64,000 nucleotides of DNA from Chlamydiifrater phoenicopteri (lineage in GTDB: Bacteria > Chlamydiota > Chlamydiia > Chlamydiales > Chlamydiaceae), in assembly GCF_902807005.1 (NCBI RefSeq), contig NZ_LR777658.1, positions 1-64,000 on the forward strand, in the 5' to 3' direction. This document shows, one piece after another, positions 54,759 to 62,920 of this stretch. Position 1 is the first letter of the stretch. The number at the start of each line of letters is the position of its first letter. The position numbers were made by a program, and so were the translations under genes. Under the pieces are notes generated by a model. That model did not search any database and was not told the origin of the DNA. It saw nothing but the letters and a program-made list of their open reading frames with translations.

Positions 54759-56594
54759 ATGTGTGGAATTTTTGGATATCTGGGGTTGGGTTCGGCTATT
54801 TCGGTAGTTGTGAATGGACTGAAAAAGTTGGAATACCGAGGATATGATTCTGCAGGCATAGCTTTCTTTGCTAATGGCGAGCTCCTTGATCACAAATCTG
54901 TGGGGCGGGTGTCTTCTTTGGAAAAAAAAGTTTCCCAGGAAATCCCCTCGGAAGTCGCTATAGGGCATACCAGGTGGGCGACTCATGGAGAGCCTACAGA
55001 GCAAAATGCGCATCCGCATTTTGATGCGAATAGAACCTGCGCTGTTGTTCATAATGGAATTATAGAGAATTTTGAATCTTTGAGGAAGCAGCTGATTTCC
55101 GAAGGAGTCTCTTTTTGTTCTGATACTGACACAGAAGTTATAGCTCAGTTAGTAGCCAGATATTATGAAGGAAATATAGAGGAAGCTTTTTATAAAGCCT
55201 TGAAGAGACTTTCGGGAAGCTTTGCTTGCGTTTTACTCCATAAAGATCATCCTGGAAAGCTTCTTTGTGTAGCTAAAGACAGCCCGTTGGCCATTGGTAT
55301 CAGTTCTTCAGGAGTTTTTGTTTCGTCAGACGCAAGGTCCTTCTCAGAATACGTAGACTCAGCGACGTTTTTATCTTCGGGTGAGATAGCTATTGTTAGT
55401 GCGAAAGATCTGGTGGTTTATGATGCCTCTATGTCTAGCGTGGAGAAAAGCTTTCGCTCTATAGATGTTGTGGATGAAAAGTCCTATAGCAAAGGTGAGT
55501 ATGAGTATCACATGCTGAAGGAGATTTATGAGCAGCCGGAGATTTTTTCAGCCTTGATTGCTAAGTATGTAGTTTTAGATCAAGAGACTGGGTTGTTCGA
55601 CATTTCTCCAAATTTTTTATCTGGCGTTGATTTAGGGCAATATAGCTCTGTTCATATTGTTGCTTGTGGATCTTCTTATCATGCTGGTTGTTTGGCTAAG
55701 TATGTTTTTGAATCTTTTGCTAAGGTTCCTGTCCGTGTTGAAATAGCTTCTGAGTTTCGATACAGAGACCCTTGTGTAGACCAAAATTCTTTGGCTATTT
55801 TAATTAGTCAGTCTGGGGAAACTGCTGATACGTTGGCTGCTCTTAAAGAATTTCGAGCTAAGAATGTTTCTTTTATTCTAGGTATTTGCAACGTTCCAGA
55901 GTCTTCTTTGGTTTTGGCTGTAGATAAGCATGTGCTCCTTGAAGCAGGCGTTGAAGTGGGTGTAGCTTCGACAAAGGCTTTCTCTTCGCAGTTGCTGTTG
56001 CTAACGCTTTTGGGTGTTGCTTTGGCTAAAGTAAAGGGTGTTCAATCCGCTTCTAGCATAGACCTTATCCTTAGAGATTTTCAAAATCTAGCTTTTAATT
56101 GTTCGCGTATTTTACAGGACGCTTCTATTCAACGTGTTGTGAGGGAGTATAGTCATCATGATAGCTTTCTCTTTCTAGGAAGACGGTTGATGTATCCCAT
56201 AGCTTTAGAAGCAGCCTTAAAAAGCAAAGAGATAGCTTATGTTTATGCTGAGGCTCATCCTGCGGGAGAATTGAAGCATGGGCCTATCGCTTTAGCTAGC
56301 GAGGATCTTCCTATAGTGGCCTTTTGTGGGGATCTCTCTGTCTATGAAAAGACTGTTAGTTCTATTATGGAGGTTAAAGCTAGACGAGCTCCAGTCATAG
56401 CTATTGCTCCAGAATCTTCCTCAGATATTGCTGCCGTGGTAGATGCTTTGATTTTAGTTCCGGATAGTCATGCTTTGTCTTTGCCTATTTTATGTACAAT
56501 AGTGCTACAATTGATGACCTATTTCTTAGCGTTAGAAAAAGGAACAGAAGTTGATTATCCAAGAAATTTGGCTAAATCTGTAACTGTTGAATAA
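54759..56594 (+). CDS. glmS: Glutamine--fructose-6-phosphate aminotransferase (isomerizing)
   Basis: A 611-residue enzyme making glucosamine-6-P from fructose-6-P and glutamine, the step before GlmM. The N-terminal glutaminase nucleophile is Cys2 (MCGIFGYLG), with GHTRWATHGEP and HNGIIENFE. Two SIS domains follow (ACGSSYHAG, ISQSGETADTL, GVASTKAFSSQ; AYAEAHPAGELKHGP). ATG at 54759, 8 nt after glmM, so the two are an operon. No riboswitch-like leader was seen. Equivalent to CT816. Confidence 0.97.
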   Translation: MCGIFGYLGLGSAISVVVNGLKKLEYRGYDSAGIAFFANGELLDHKSVGRVSSLEKKVSQEIPSEVAIGHTRWATHGEPTEQNAHPHFDANRTCAVVHNGIIENFESLRKQLISEGVSFCSDTDTEVIAQLVARYYEGNIEEAFYKALKRLSGSFACVLLHKDHPGKLLCVAKDSPLAIGISSSGVFVSSDARSFSEYVDSATFLSSGEIAIVSAKDLVVYDASMSSVEKSFRSIDVVDEKSYSKGEYEYHMLKEIYEQPEIFSALIAKYVVLDQETGLFDISPNFLSGVDLGQYSSVHIVACGSSYHAGCLAKYVFESFAKVPVRVEIASEFRYRDPCVDQNSLAILISQSGETADTLAALKEFRAKNVSFILGICNVPESSLVLAVDKHVLLEAGVEVGVASTKAFSSQLLLLTLLGVALAKVKGVQSASSIDLILRDFQNLAFNCSRILQDASIQRVVREYSHHDSFLFLGRRLMYPIALEAALKSKEIAYVYAEAHPAGELKHGPIALASEDLPIVAFCGDLSVYEKTVSSIMEVKARRAPVIAIAPESSSDIAAVVDALILVPDSHALSLPILCTIVLQLMTYFLALEKGTEVDYPRNLAKSVTVE

Positions 56595-56736
56595 AGTTTG
56601 TTTTATATAGAACTTTATTTTTTTAATTCTTTCCTTTGTTTTTCTGTTTGATTTTTTGTTTGTTGTATTTAATTGTTGAATTAATTCTTTTTTTAGAATA
56701 GTTTGTGTGATAGTAAGTCCAAAAATGGAGTATGCC

Positions 56737-57456
56737 ATGGGTCTATTTGAGCGAGATTATTATATACGAGATACCAGAATGCCTGGGACCTTTGCTTCTA
56801 GAGTATATGGGTGGATGACAGCTGGCCTAGGAATTACGACGCTGGTGGCGCTGGGATTATATTTCTCAGGATTATACAAGGTGCTATTTCCTTTGTGGGC
56901 AGTATGGTGTTTGGCCACTTTAGGCGTGTCTTTCTTAATTAATAATCGGATTCACAGGATGACTGTTCCTGGAGTGATTGGGGCTTTTATTACCTATTCT
57001 GTTCTTGAAGGATTGTTTTTTGGGACATTAATGCCTGTTTATGCGGCTGCTTACGGAGGAGGGGTTATATGGGCTTCTTTCGGTACTGCTGCTGTAATTT
57101 TTGGTGGAGCGGCAGCTTACGGTATGCTTACAAAAAATGACTTAACTCAGCTAAGTAGACTTCTATTTCTCGGAGTTATGGGCTTTCTTTTTGTTACTTT
57201 AGGGTTTGCTGTTTTATCGTTTTTCTTCTACATGCCAATGGCTTATCTGTTCATCTGTTACTTGGGCTTGGCTATTTTTGTTGGCTTAACGATTACTGAT
57301 GCTCAAGCGATTAGAAAAATTTCTGAAAGGGTCCATGATGATTCCGATTTAGCATACAAGCTTTCTATGATCATGGCGCTAAAGATGTATTGCAACGTGA
57401 TTATGGTATTTTGGTATGTGTTGCAAATATTTTCTTCCTCAGGCAACAGAGATTAA
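56737..57456 (+). CDS. yccA: Bax inhibitor-1 / YccA family membrane protein
   Basis: A 239-residue protein with seven hydrophobic helices, in the family of TMBIM/YccA proteins (E. coli YccA modulates FtsH; related BsYetJ is a pH-dependent Ca2+ channel). Characteristic features include [14 protein letters not shown] N-terminus ([13 protein letters not shown]), EGLFFGTL and the C-terminal LYLDIINLFL-equivalent region read here as [23 protein letters not shown] 56737 with GGAG 6 nt upstream is better than ATG 56725. Follows glmS directly; in C. trachomatis two tyrP genes intervene. Equivalent to CT819. Confidence 0.88.
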   Translation: MGLFERDYYIRDTRMPGTFASRVYGWMTAGLGITTLVALGLYFSGLYKVLFPLWAVWCLATLGVSFLINNRIHRMTVPGVIGAFITYSVLEGLFFGTLMPVYAAAYGGGVIWASFGTAAVIFGGAAAYGMLTKNDLTQLSRLLFLGVMGFLFVTLGFAVLSFFFYMPMAYLFICYLGLAIFVGLTITDAQAIRKISERVHDDSDLAYKLSMIMALKMYCNVIMVFWYVLQIFSSSGNRD

Positions 57457-57486
57457 AGTAGAGGAGTTCTTTATCCTTTTTTAATA

Positions 57487-57511
57487 AAGAGGCTCTGATA
57501 AGGGCCTTTTT
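57487..57511 (+). terminator. Probable terminator of the yccA gene
   Basis: AAGAGGC (57487-57493) pairs with GCCTTTT (57504-57510; one G-T pair), loop of ten, followed by T. Moderate strength; it lies between convergent yccA and ftsY. Confidence 0.55.
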
Positions 57512-57533
57512 ATGAATTTTTCACGAGAGACTT

Positions 57534-58400
57534 TTAAAGAAGATCTTGGAAGAAAGAGTCCAGGAACAAGTCTAAATCAAAAGGATGCAGAGATTCTATG
57601 TTTTCGCCTGATCCAAAGAAAGCTGCAGGAAGTCTCAAAGACTGATAGATTCTAAAGAGAGTGCCGCCTTTGGCGCTACTGTCCGTTTTTGTTAAAATAA
57701 AGCCCGTAAGAGGGAGAGACTGTAAGAAAGCTCCGACCTGTTCTACAGCATTTCCGCCGGCTGTAGCATCTACAGTGATCAATATCTCATGGGGAGCATT
57801 AGGAATGGCCTTATTGCATACTTGAGTGATCTTATCTAATTCATGCATTAGAGGTTGGTTTGTATGCAATCTTCCAGAAGTATCTACAATAACAATGTCG
57901 TAATCTTTTGCTTTGGCCGATTGGAGGCCGTCGAAAGCTACAGAAGCAGGATCTCCCCCAGGTTGACCTGAAACGAATCCGCAATGCATCCTATCTGCCC
58001 AAAGCTTGAGCTGATCTATTCCTGCTGCGCGGAAAGTATCTGTAGCCACGACAAGAACTTTTTTTCCTTGTCGCTGAAAATAAGAGGCCAGTTTAGCTAC
58101 AGAGGTTGTTTTACCTGTGCCATTGCTTCCCACGATAAGAAAGACTTTAGTGGGGAAATTGTTATTAATTTCGTGCGCCGTAGATGGCGGTACATCCCAA
58201 ACTACTTTGGAAAGAACGTCTTTGAGATGCTTAGGTAATTTAGAAGTTTCTCCTGATCGCTGAACGGTCTTTAAAAGTTTCTCTGTAAGCTCAGCTCCAA
58301 AATCGGACTCATAGAATAACCTCTCCGCATTCTCCAGAAATTCTTCATCAACAGTTCCTTTGAACAATGACTTAAGCTTGCTGGAAAGAAATTTGAACAT
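57534..58400 (-). CDS. ftsY: Signal recognition particle receptor FtsY
   Basis: A 288-residue SRP-family GTPase that docks ribosome-SRP complexes at the membrane. It has a short N domain (about 1-85) and the G domain: GSNGTGKTTSVAKLA (G1), DTFRAAGIDQL (insertion box), DTSGRLHTN (G3), TKTDSSAKGG (G4/G5). The acidic A domain of E. coli FtsY is absent. ATG at 58400, divergent from sucC with a 68-nt gap. Equivalent to CT820. Confidence 0.95.
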   Translation of the reverse strand: MFKFLSSKLKSLFKGTVDEEFLENAERLFYESDFGAELTEKLLKTVQRSGETSKLPKHLKDVLSKVVWDVPPSTAHEINNNFPTKVFLIVGSNGTGKTTSVAKLASYFQRQGKKVLVVATDTFRAAGIDQLKLWADRMHCGFVSGQPGGDPASVAFDGLQSAKAKDYDIVIVDTSGRLHTNQPLMHELDKITQVCNKAIPNAPHEILITVDATAGGNAVEQVGAFLQSLPLTGFILTKTDSSAKGGTLFRIYQSLRLPAAFFGSGENIESLHPFDLDLFLDSFFQDLL

Positions 58401-58413
58401 CCGAAAGGTAAAG

Positions 58414-58440
58414 TTGAGTTGAACGAAAAGGGATTATACA
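58414..58440 (+). promoter_or_regulatory. Candidate promoter for sucC-sucD
   Basis: TTGAGT (58414-58419) and TATACA (58435-58440), 15-nt spacer, in the short ftsY-sucC divergent gap. The predicted start leaves a leader of about 22 nt. Confidence 0.4.
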
Positions 58441-58468
58441 AGATAAGGGGGCAAATAGGAAGATTTTT

Positions 58469-59644
58469 ATGAATCTGCATGAGTATCAAGCCAAAGATTT
58501 ATTATCGCGCTATGAAATGCCTATACCCCCCTATGAAGTAATTTCTTCTGGAGAGGAAATTACCTCAGCGTTGAGCAAGTTGCGTGTAGATGAAGGTATA
58601 GCAAAAATTCAAGTACATGCAGGAGGGCGAGGTAAAAACGGTGGAGTAAAGGTTTTTAAAGGAAAAGATTCTGCGGATTCTGTAATTAACGAGTTATTGG
58701 GAATGAAATTTTCTAATAACCAAACAGGGGGAAAAGAGCTTTTAGTAGAAAAAGTCTTGGTTTCACCCTTAGTGGACATTGATTCAGAATATTACGTTGC
58801 TGTAACTATGGATAGGAGAAGACAATGTCCATCATTAATCATTTCTCCATCAGGAGGTATGGATATTGAAGAAGTTTTAATTTCTTCTCCTCAAAAAATG
58901 CTGTCTGAGCCAGTCACTTACTACGGGAAGATTTATGATTACAGATTGCGAAAGTGCGTAAAGTTCTTAGGCTGGACAGGAAAGATTGCGGAGCAGGGTA
59001 TTCTCTTGATGAAGCAGTTAGTACGGGCGTTTATGGAGAATGATGCTTCTCTTGTTGAGATTAATCCTCTAGTAATCACAAAGTCTGGAGAGTTCTTTGT
59101 TTTGGATGCTAAGATCTCCATAGATGATAATGCTTTATATAGGCATCCCATACTATCTTCTTGTTATGATCCCTCTCAGGAGAACATCAGAGACGTCATG
59201 GCTAAACAGATAGGATTATCCTATATAGCTATGGACGGAAATATAGGGTGTCTGGTTAACGGGGCAGGATTGGCCATGAGTACGCTGGATATCCTGCAGT
59301 TCTATGGGGGTAACGCCGCTAACTTTTTAGATGTTGGTGGAGGAGCTTCTGAAAATCAGGTTAAAGAAGCTATTTCATTAACCCTTTCTGACACAAATGT
59401 ACAGGTGTTGTTTGTGAATATTTTTGGAGGGATTATGGACTGTTCCATAATTGCTTCTGGATTAGTCTCTGCCCTGGGCCAGGGGGAGACGTCTAGAATT
59501 CCTCTAGTATTGCGCATGGAGGGGACAAATGTGGAGAAAGGGAAAGAACTTCTCAAGCAAGCAGGGTTGGAATTTTATAGTGTTGACTCGATGGATGAAG
59601 GAGCTCAGCTTGCGGTCAAATTATCCCAGAAAGTAATTGAGTGA
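58469..59644 (+). CDS. sucC: Succinyl-CoA synthetase, beta subunit (ADP/GDP-forming)
   Basis: A 391-residue ATP-grasp protein of the TCA cycle. [20 protein letters not shown] at the start, [22 protein letters not shown] and [17 protein letters not shown] are diagnostic. ATG at 58469 with AGGAAG upstream. Its end overlaps or abuts sucD. Chlamydiae have an incomplete TCA cycle that keeps this step. Equivalent to CT821. Confidence 0.97.
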   Translation: MNLHEYQAKDLLSRYEMPIPPYEVISSGEEITSALSKLRVDEGIAKIQVHAGGRGKNGGVKVFKGKDSADSVINELLGMKFSNNQTGGKELLVEKVLVSPLVDIDSEYYVAVTMDRRRQCPSLIISPSGGMDIEEVLISSPQKMLSEPVTYYGKIYDYRLRKCVKFLGWTGKIAEQGILLMKQLVRAFMENDASLVEINPLVITKSGEFFVLDAKISIDDNALYRHPILSSCYDPSQENIRDVMAKQIGLSYIAMDGNIGCLVNGAGLAMSTLDILQFYGGNAANFLDVGGGASENQVKEAISLTLSDTNVQVLFVNIFGGIMDCSIIASGLVSALGQGETSRIPLVLRMEGTNVEKGKELLKQAGLEFYSVDSMDEGAQLAVKLSQKVIE

Positions 59645-59648
59645 GCGC

Positions 59649-60518
59649 ATGGTATTTTTATTGTCTTCGGATTTAAAAATTATTACTCAAGGGATAACAG
59701 GAAAATCGGGATCATTTCACACTGAACAATGTATGGAATATGGCTCCAACTTTGTAGGAGGAGTAACTCCTGGTAAGGGTGGGGATTTTCATCTCGGGTT
59801 GCCAATATTTGATTCTGTCAAGGAGGCCCGAGAAGAGACCGGATGTGAAGCGACGATGATTTTTGTCCCGCCTCCTTATGCGGCGGAATCTATATTGGAG
59901 GCAGAAGATGCTGGAATTCCCCTCATAGTTTGTATAACAGAAGGCATTCCAGTTAAAGATATGATGGAAGTTGTTCATGTGATGAAGAACAGCAAAACTT
60001 CCAAATTAATAGGGCCCAATTGTCCAGGAGTTATTAAACCAGGAGCTTGCAAAATAGGTATTATGCCCGGGTATATTCATTTGCCTGGTAAAGTTGGAGT
60101 AGTTTCAAGATCGGGAACATTGACATATGAGGCCGTATGGCAGCTGACTAAGTTAGGGATAGGACAGAGTGCTTGTGTGGGTATAGGAGGAGACCCCCTT
60201 CATGGAACATCTTTTGTTGACGCCTTAAGGGAGTTTAACGAAGATCCTGATACGGATGCGATCCTTCTCATAGGAGAGATCGGTGGTTCTGCTGAAGAAG
60301 AAGCTGCTGAGTGGATAAAAGAAAATGGAAAGAAGCCTGTAGCAGCTTTTGTTGCCGGTGTTACTGCTCCTCCAGGGAAAAGGATGGGGCACGCAGGAGC
60401 TATAGTTTCTGTAGGTTCAGGTAGGGCTGAAGATAAGATTATTGCTTTGAGAGATGCTGGGGTTGCTGTAGCGACGATCCCTTCGCTTATAGGGCAAACT
60501 GTTCAGGGATTATTGTAA
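59649..60518 (+). CDS. sucD: Succinyl-CoA synthetase, alpha subunit
   Basis: A 289-residue CoA-binding subunit. [15 protein letters not shown] and [11 protein letters not shown] bind CoA; the phosphohistidine lies in [12 protein letters not shown] choose ATG 59649, 4 nt after the sucC stop; a TTG at 59637 would overlap sucC and add four residues. Followed after 1 nt by the M50-like gene. Equivalent to CT822. Confidence 0.96.
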   Translation: MVFLLSSDLKIITQGITGKSGSFHTEQCMEYGSNFVGGVTPGKGGDFHLGLPIFDSVKEAREETGCEATMIFVPPPYAAESILEAEDAGIPLIVCITEGIPVKDMMEVVHVMKNSKTSKLIGPNCPGVIKPGACKIGIMPGYIHLPGKVGVVSRSGTLTYEAVWQLTKLGIGQSACVGIGGDPLHGTSFVDALREFNEDPDTDAILLIGEIGGSAEEEAAEWIKENGKKPVAAFVAGVTAPPGKRMGHAGAIVSVGSGRAEDKIIALRDAGVAVATIPSLIGQTVQGLL

Positions 60519-60519
60519 T

Positions 60520-61176
60520 ATGGTAGATGTCAAAAGCTTGCTTAAGAAATTTTCTTTCCAGTGGTCATGGACAGTGTTTATTTTTCCTCTTTGTGTGGGC
60601 CTTTTTGGAATCAAGTATTACGGTCTACTATTGTCGTTATGTTATTGCATAGTATTCTTAGGCTCCCTATTTCTGCATGAATTAGGACGTTCCTTGGTAT
60701 TTGTCGCTAGGAACAAGTCTGTATCAGTCTTTTTTTCTGGTTTAGGTGCTCGATGGAAAAAAGGTGGGCAACTTTTTTCTGTTTTGGAAAGATTGGGAGC
60801 ATGCTTTTGTGGTTGGGCAGTATCTTTAGTAGTCTTTTTAGTAGCGTTCCTTTTTTCTTGTATTACGGATTCTTTTTCAAAAATACTTTTCGAATTGTTC
60901 CGTTTGATAGCAGAAGTTAACCTTCTTATTTTGATAATAAATTTATTTCCAGCGAAACCTATGGATATGGGGTATTTAGTAGATACGCTGTGTTACGCTT
61001 GCTTGCAAGATTTGGGGTTAAAGTTGGCTTTTTGTATTTCCTTTCTGTCTTATTTTGTTTTAATTTTCTTCTTGTTCTTCATTGGGAAGGGAGTTTTAGG
61101 CGCAGTTTTTTTAATTAATTTATTTGATGATTTTCGATTTTCCATTTTTTCTAAAAAGAAAGAGCTTTACTACTAG
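60520..61176 (+). CDS. M50/site-2-protease-like membrane protein, HExxH replaced by HELGR
   Basis: A 218-residue protein with about five hydrophobic helices (around 18-34, 35-50, 96-116, 128-142, 169-190). The first motif, FLHELGRSLVFVAR (H53, E54, R57), aligns with the M50 HExxH helix, but the second zinc His is Arg. The second motif NLFPAKPMDMG (N141, P144, D149) matches the family's N-x2-P-x4-D-G with its zinc-binding Asp. The ATG is 1 nt after the sucD stop, so it is coupled to sucCD; htrA follows 233 nt later. In C. trachomatis I recall no gene here. Relationship is inferred from the two spaced motifs; protease activity is doubtful. Confidence 0.68.
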   Translation: MVDVKSLLKKFSFQWSWTVFIFPLCVGLFGIKYYGLLLSLCYCIVFLGSLFLHELGRSLVFVARNKSVSVFFSGLGARWKKGGQLFSVLERLGACFCGWAVSLVVFLVAFLFSCITDSFSKILFELFRLIAEVNLLILIINLFPAKPMDMGYLVDTLCYACLQDLGLKLAFCISFLSYFVLIFFLFFIGKGVLGAVFLINLFDDFRFSIFSKKKELYY

Positions 61177-61409
61177 TTTTTAGTCGGATTTATTGTATTC
61201 TTTTTAGAAAGAGTTTTCTCTTAACCCTTTTTGTAAGATTCCTCGATAAAAGTTCCTTTAATTGTCGTATACCTTGAGGAAATGTCTCTTGTTGTATAGG
61301 ATGATCATTTCTTCTTGGTTTAACAAAAAATAGGTTGGGTTTGTTCAACCCGTTTTCTGCTTTTTCTGAGAGAGTTGTCGTGTGTTCATGTTTCTTTAAG
61401 GTTGTGAGT

Positions 61410-62876
61410 ATGTTTAGGATTTTTGTGTCACGAATGCTTTTAGGAAGCTTTTTTGCTGCGGTGTCTTGCCTCCCTTCCATGTCGGTCGCAGCATTGAAAA
61501 GAGATGTTAAAGGTTCTGAAAGTTCTCAAGATGCTTTGTTGAAAGAGATTTCTAGTGGTTTTTCTAGGGTAGCTAAGCAAGCTACTCCAGCAGTAGTTTA
61601 CATTGAGTGTTTCCCTAAAAATGCTCGGGAGTCTCGAAATATGCAAAGAGGAAATAGAATTCCTCATGAGAACCCTTTTGATTATTTCAATGATGAATTT
61701 TTTAATAGATTTTTTGGTTTCCCTTCTCCTAGAGAACGCTCCGTGCCTAAAGAAGCTGTAAGAGGGACAGGTTTTATTGTATCCAGAGATGGTTTTATTG
61801 TTACCAATCATCATGTAGTTGAAGATGCAGGAAAGATTAATGTTACCTTACATGACGGTCAAAAATATCCTGCTACGATGGTAGGAATAGATCCTAAGAC
61901 GGATCTTGCTGTCATTCGCATTAAAGGAGATAATCTTCCTTATCTGCAGTTTGGAAACTCAGATAAACTGGAGGTGGGAGACTGGTCCATAGCTATAGGA
62001 AATCCTTTTGGATTACAAGCAACCGTAACCGTCGGTGTTATTAGCGCTAAAGGAAGAAATCAACTACACATAGTAGATTTCGAAGACTTTATTCAAACTG
62101 ATGCGGCAATAAATCCAGGTAATTCTGGAGGCCCTTTGCTAGGTATAGATGGGAAAGTTATAGGGGTTAACACTGCAATCGTCAGTGGCAGTGGTGGATA
62201 TATGGGCATAGGATTTGCTATTCCGAGTTTGATGGCAAGTCGGATTATTGATCAGTTGATCAAAGAGGGGCAAGTAACTAGAGGTTTTCTAGGTGTTACT
62301 TTGCAGCCTATAGATTCAGAGTTAGCTTCTTGCTACAAGCTAGATAAAGTCAAAGGGGCTATGATTACCGACGTTGTTAAGGGCTCTCCCGCTGACAAAG
62401 CAGGCTTGAAACAAGAGGACATAATCGTTGCTTGTAATGGTAAAGAAATAGAATCTCTTAGTGCTTTTAGAAACTCAATTTCTTTGATGACTCCGGGAGC
62501 GCGTGTCGTACTTACTATCGTTCGAGAAGGCAAATGTAAGGAAATAGCTGTTGTTGTTGCTCTGGCTCCTAGAGAAGATGGTACGACAGTACTACAGAAA
62601 GTTGGTATCACTGTTCAAAACATTACTCCAGAATCTGCAAAGAAATTGGGGTTGGGGGACGCTAAGGGCGTTCTTATCGTTGGAGTGGAGCCTGGTTCTG
62701 CTGCTGCCTCATCAGGAATAGCCGCCGGACAAGTAATACTGGCTGTTAACAGGCAGAAGATAACTTCCATAGAAGAACTTAATAAGGTTCTCAAGGAAAG
62801 TCATTCAGAAAATATTCTGCTAATGGTTTCTCAGGGAGATGTCATTAGGTTTGTTGCCTTAAAGCCTGAAGAGTAA
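61410..62876 (+). CDS. htrA: Periplasmic serine protease/chaperone HtrA (DegP type)
   Basis: A 488-residue S1C protease. Signal peptide at 1-27 (FVSRMLLGSFFAAVSCLPSMSVA). The catalytic triad is H135 (TNHHVV), D165 (KTDLAVIRI) and S239 (NPGNSGGPLL). Two PDZ domains follow (about 275-365 and 375-480). ATG 61410 with AAGG 8 nt upstream; an in-frame TTG at 61335 lacks support. In C. trachomatis HtrA (CT823) degrades misfolded envelope proteins and is essential for replication. Ends at a strong terminator shared with the M20 peptidase gene. Confidence 0.96.
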   Translation: MFRIFVSRMLLGSFFAAVSCLPSMSVAALKRDVKGSESSQDALLKEISSGFSRVAKQATPAVVYIECFPKNARESRNMQRGNRIPHENPFDYFNDEFFNRFFGFPSPRERSVPKEAVRGTGFIVSRDGFIVTNHHVVEDAGKINVTLHDGQKYPATMVGIDPKTDLAVIRIKGDNLPYLQFGNSDKLEVGDWSIAIGNPFGLQATVTVGVISAKGRNQLHIVDFEDFIQTDAAINPGNSGGPLLGIDGKVIGVNTAIVSGSGGYMGIGFAIPSLMASRIIDQLIKEGQVTRGFLGVTLQPIDSELASCYKLDKVKGAMITDVVKGSPADKAGLKQEDIIVACNGKEIESLSAFRNSISLMTPGARVVLTIVREGKCKEIAVVVALAPREDGTTVLQKVGITVQNITPESAKKLGLGDAKGVLIVGVEPGSAAASSGIAAGQVILAVNRQKITSIEELNKVLKESHSENILLMVSQGDVIRFVALKPEE

Positions 62877-62882
62877 ATGAAT

Positions 62883-62911
62883 AAAAGATTCAGCTTTACG
62901 CTGAATCTTTT
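62883..62911. terminator. Bidirectional terminator between htrA and the M20 peptidase gene
   Basis: A 12-bp perfect stem AAAAGATTCAGC (62883-62894) with GCTGAATCTTTT (62900-62911), loop of five. The T/A ends give U-runs on both strands. Confidence 0.9.
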
Positions 62912-62920
62912 CGTATACAG

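Noticed and set aside
54759..54760. Possible glmS ribozyme upstream of glmS
   Set aside because: glmS is only 8 nt behind glmM, leaving no room for a ribozyme leader.
61190..61480. A 96-codon minus-strand frame upstream of and into htrA
   Set aside because: No ribosome binding site, composition reflects the complement of a leader plus the htrA signal peptide, and no motif.
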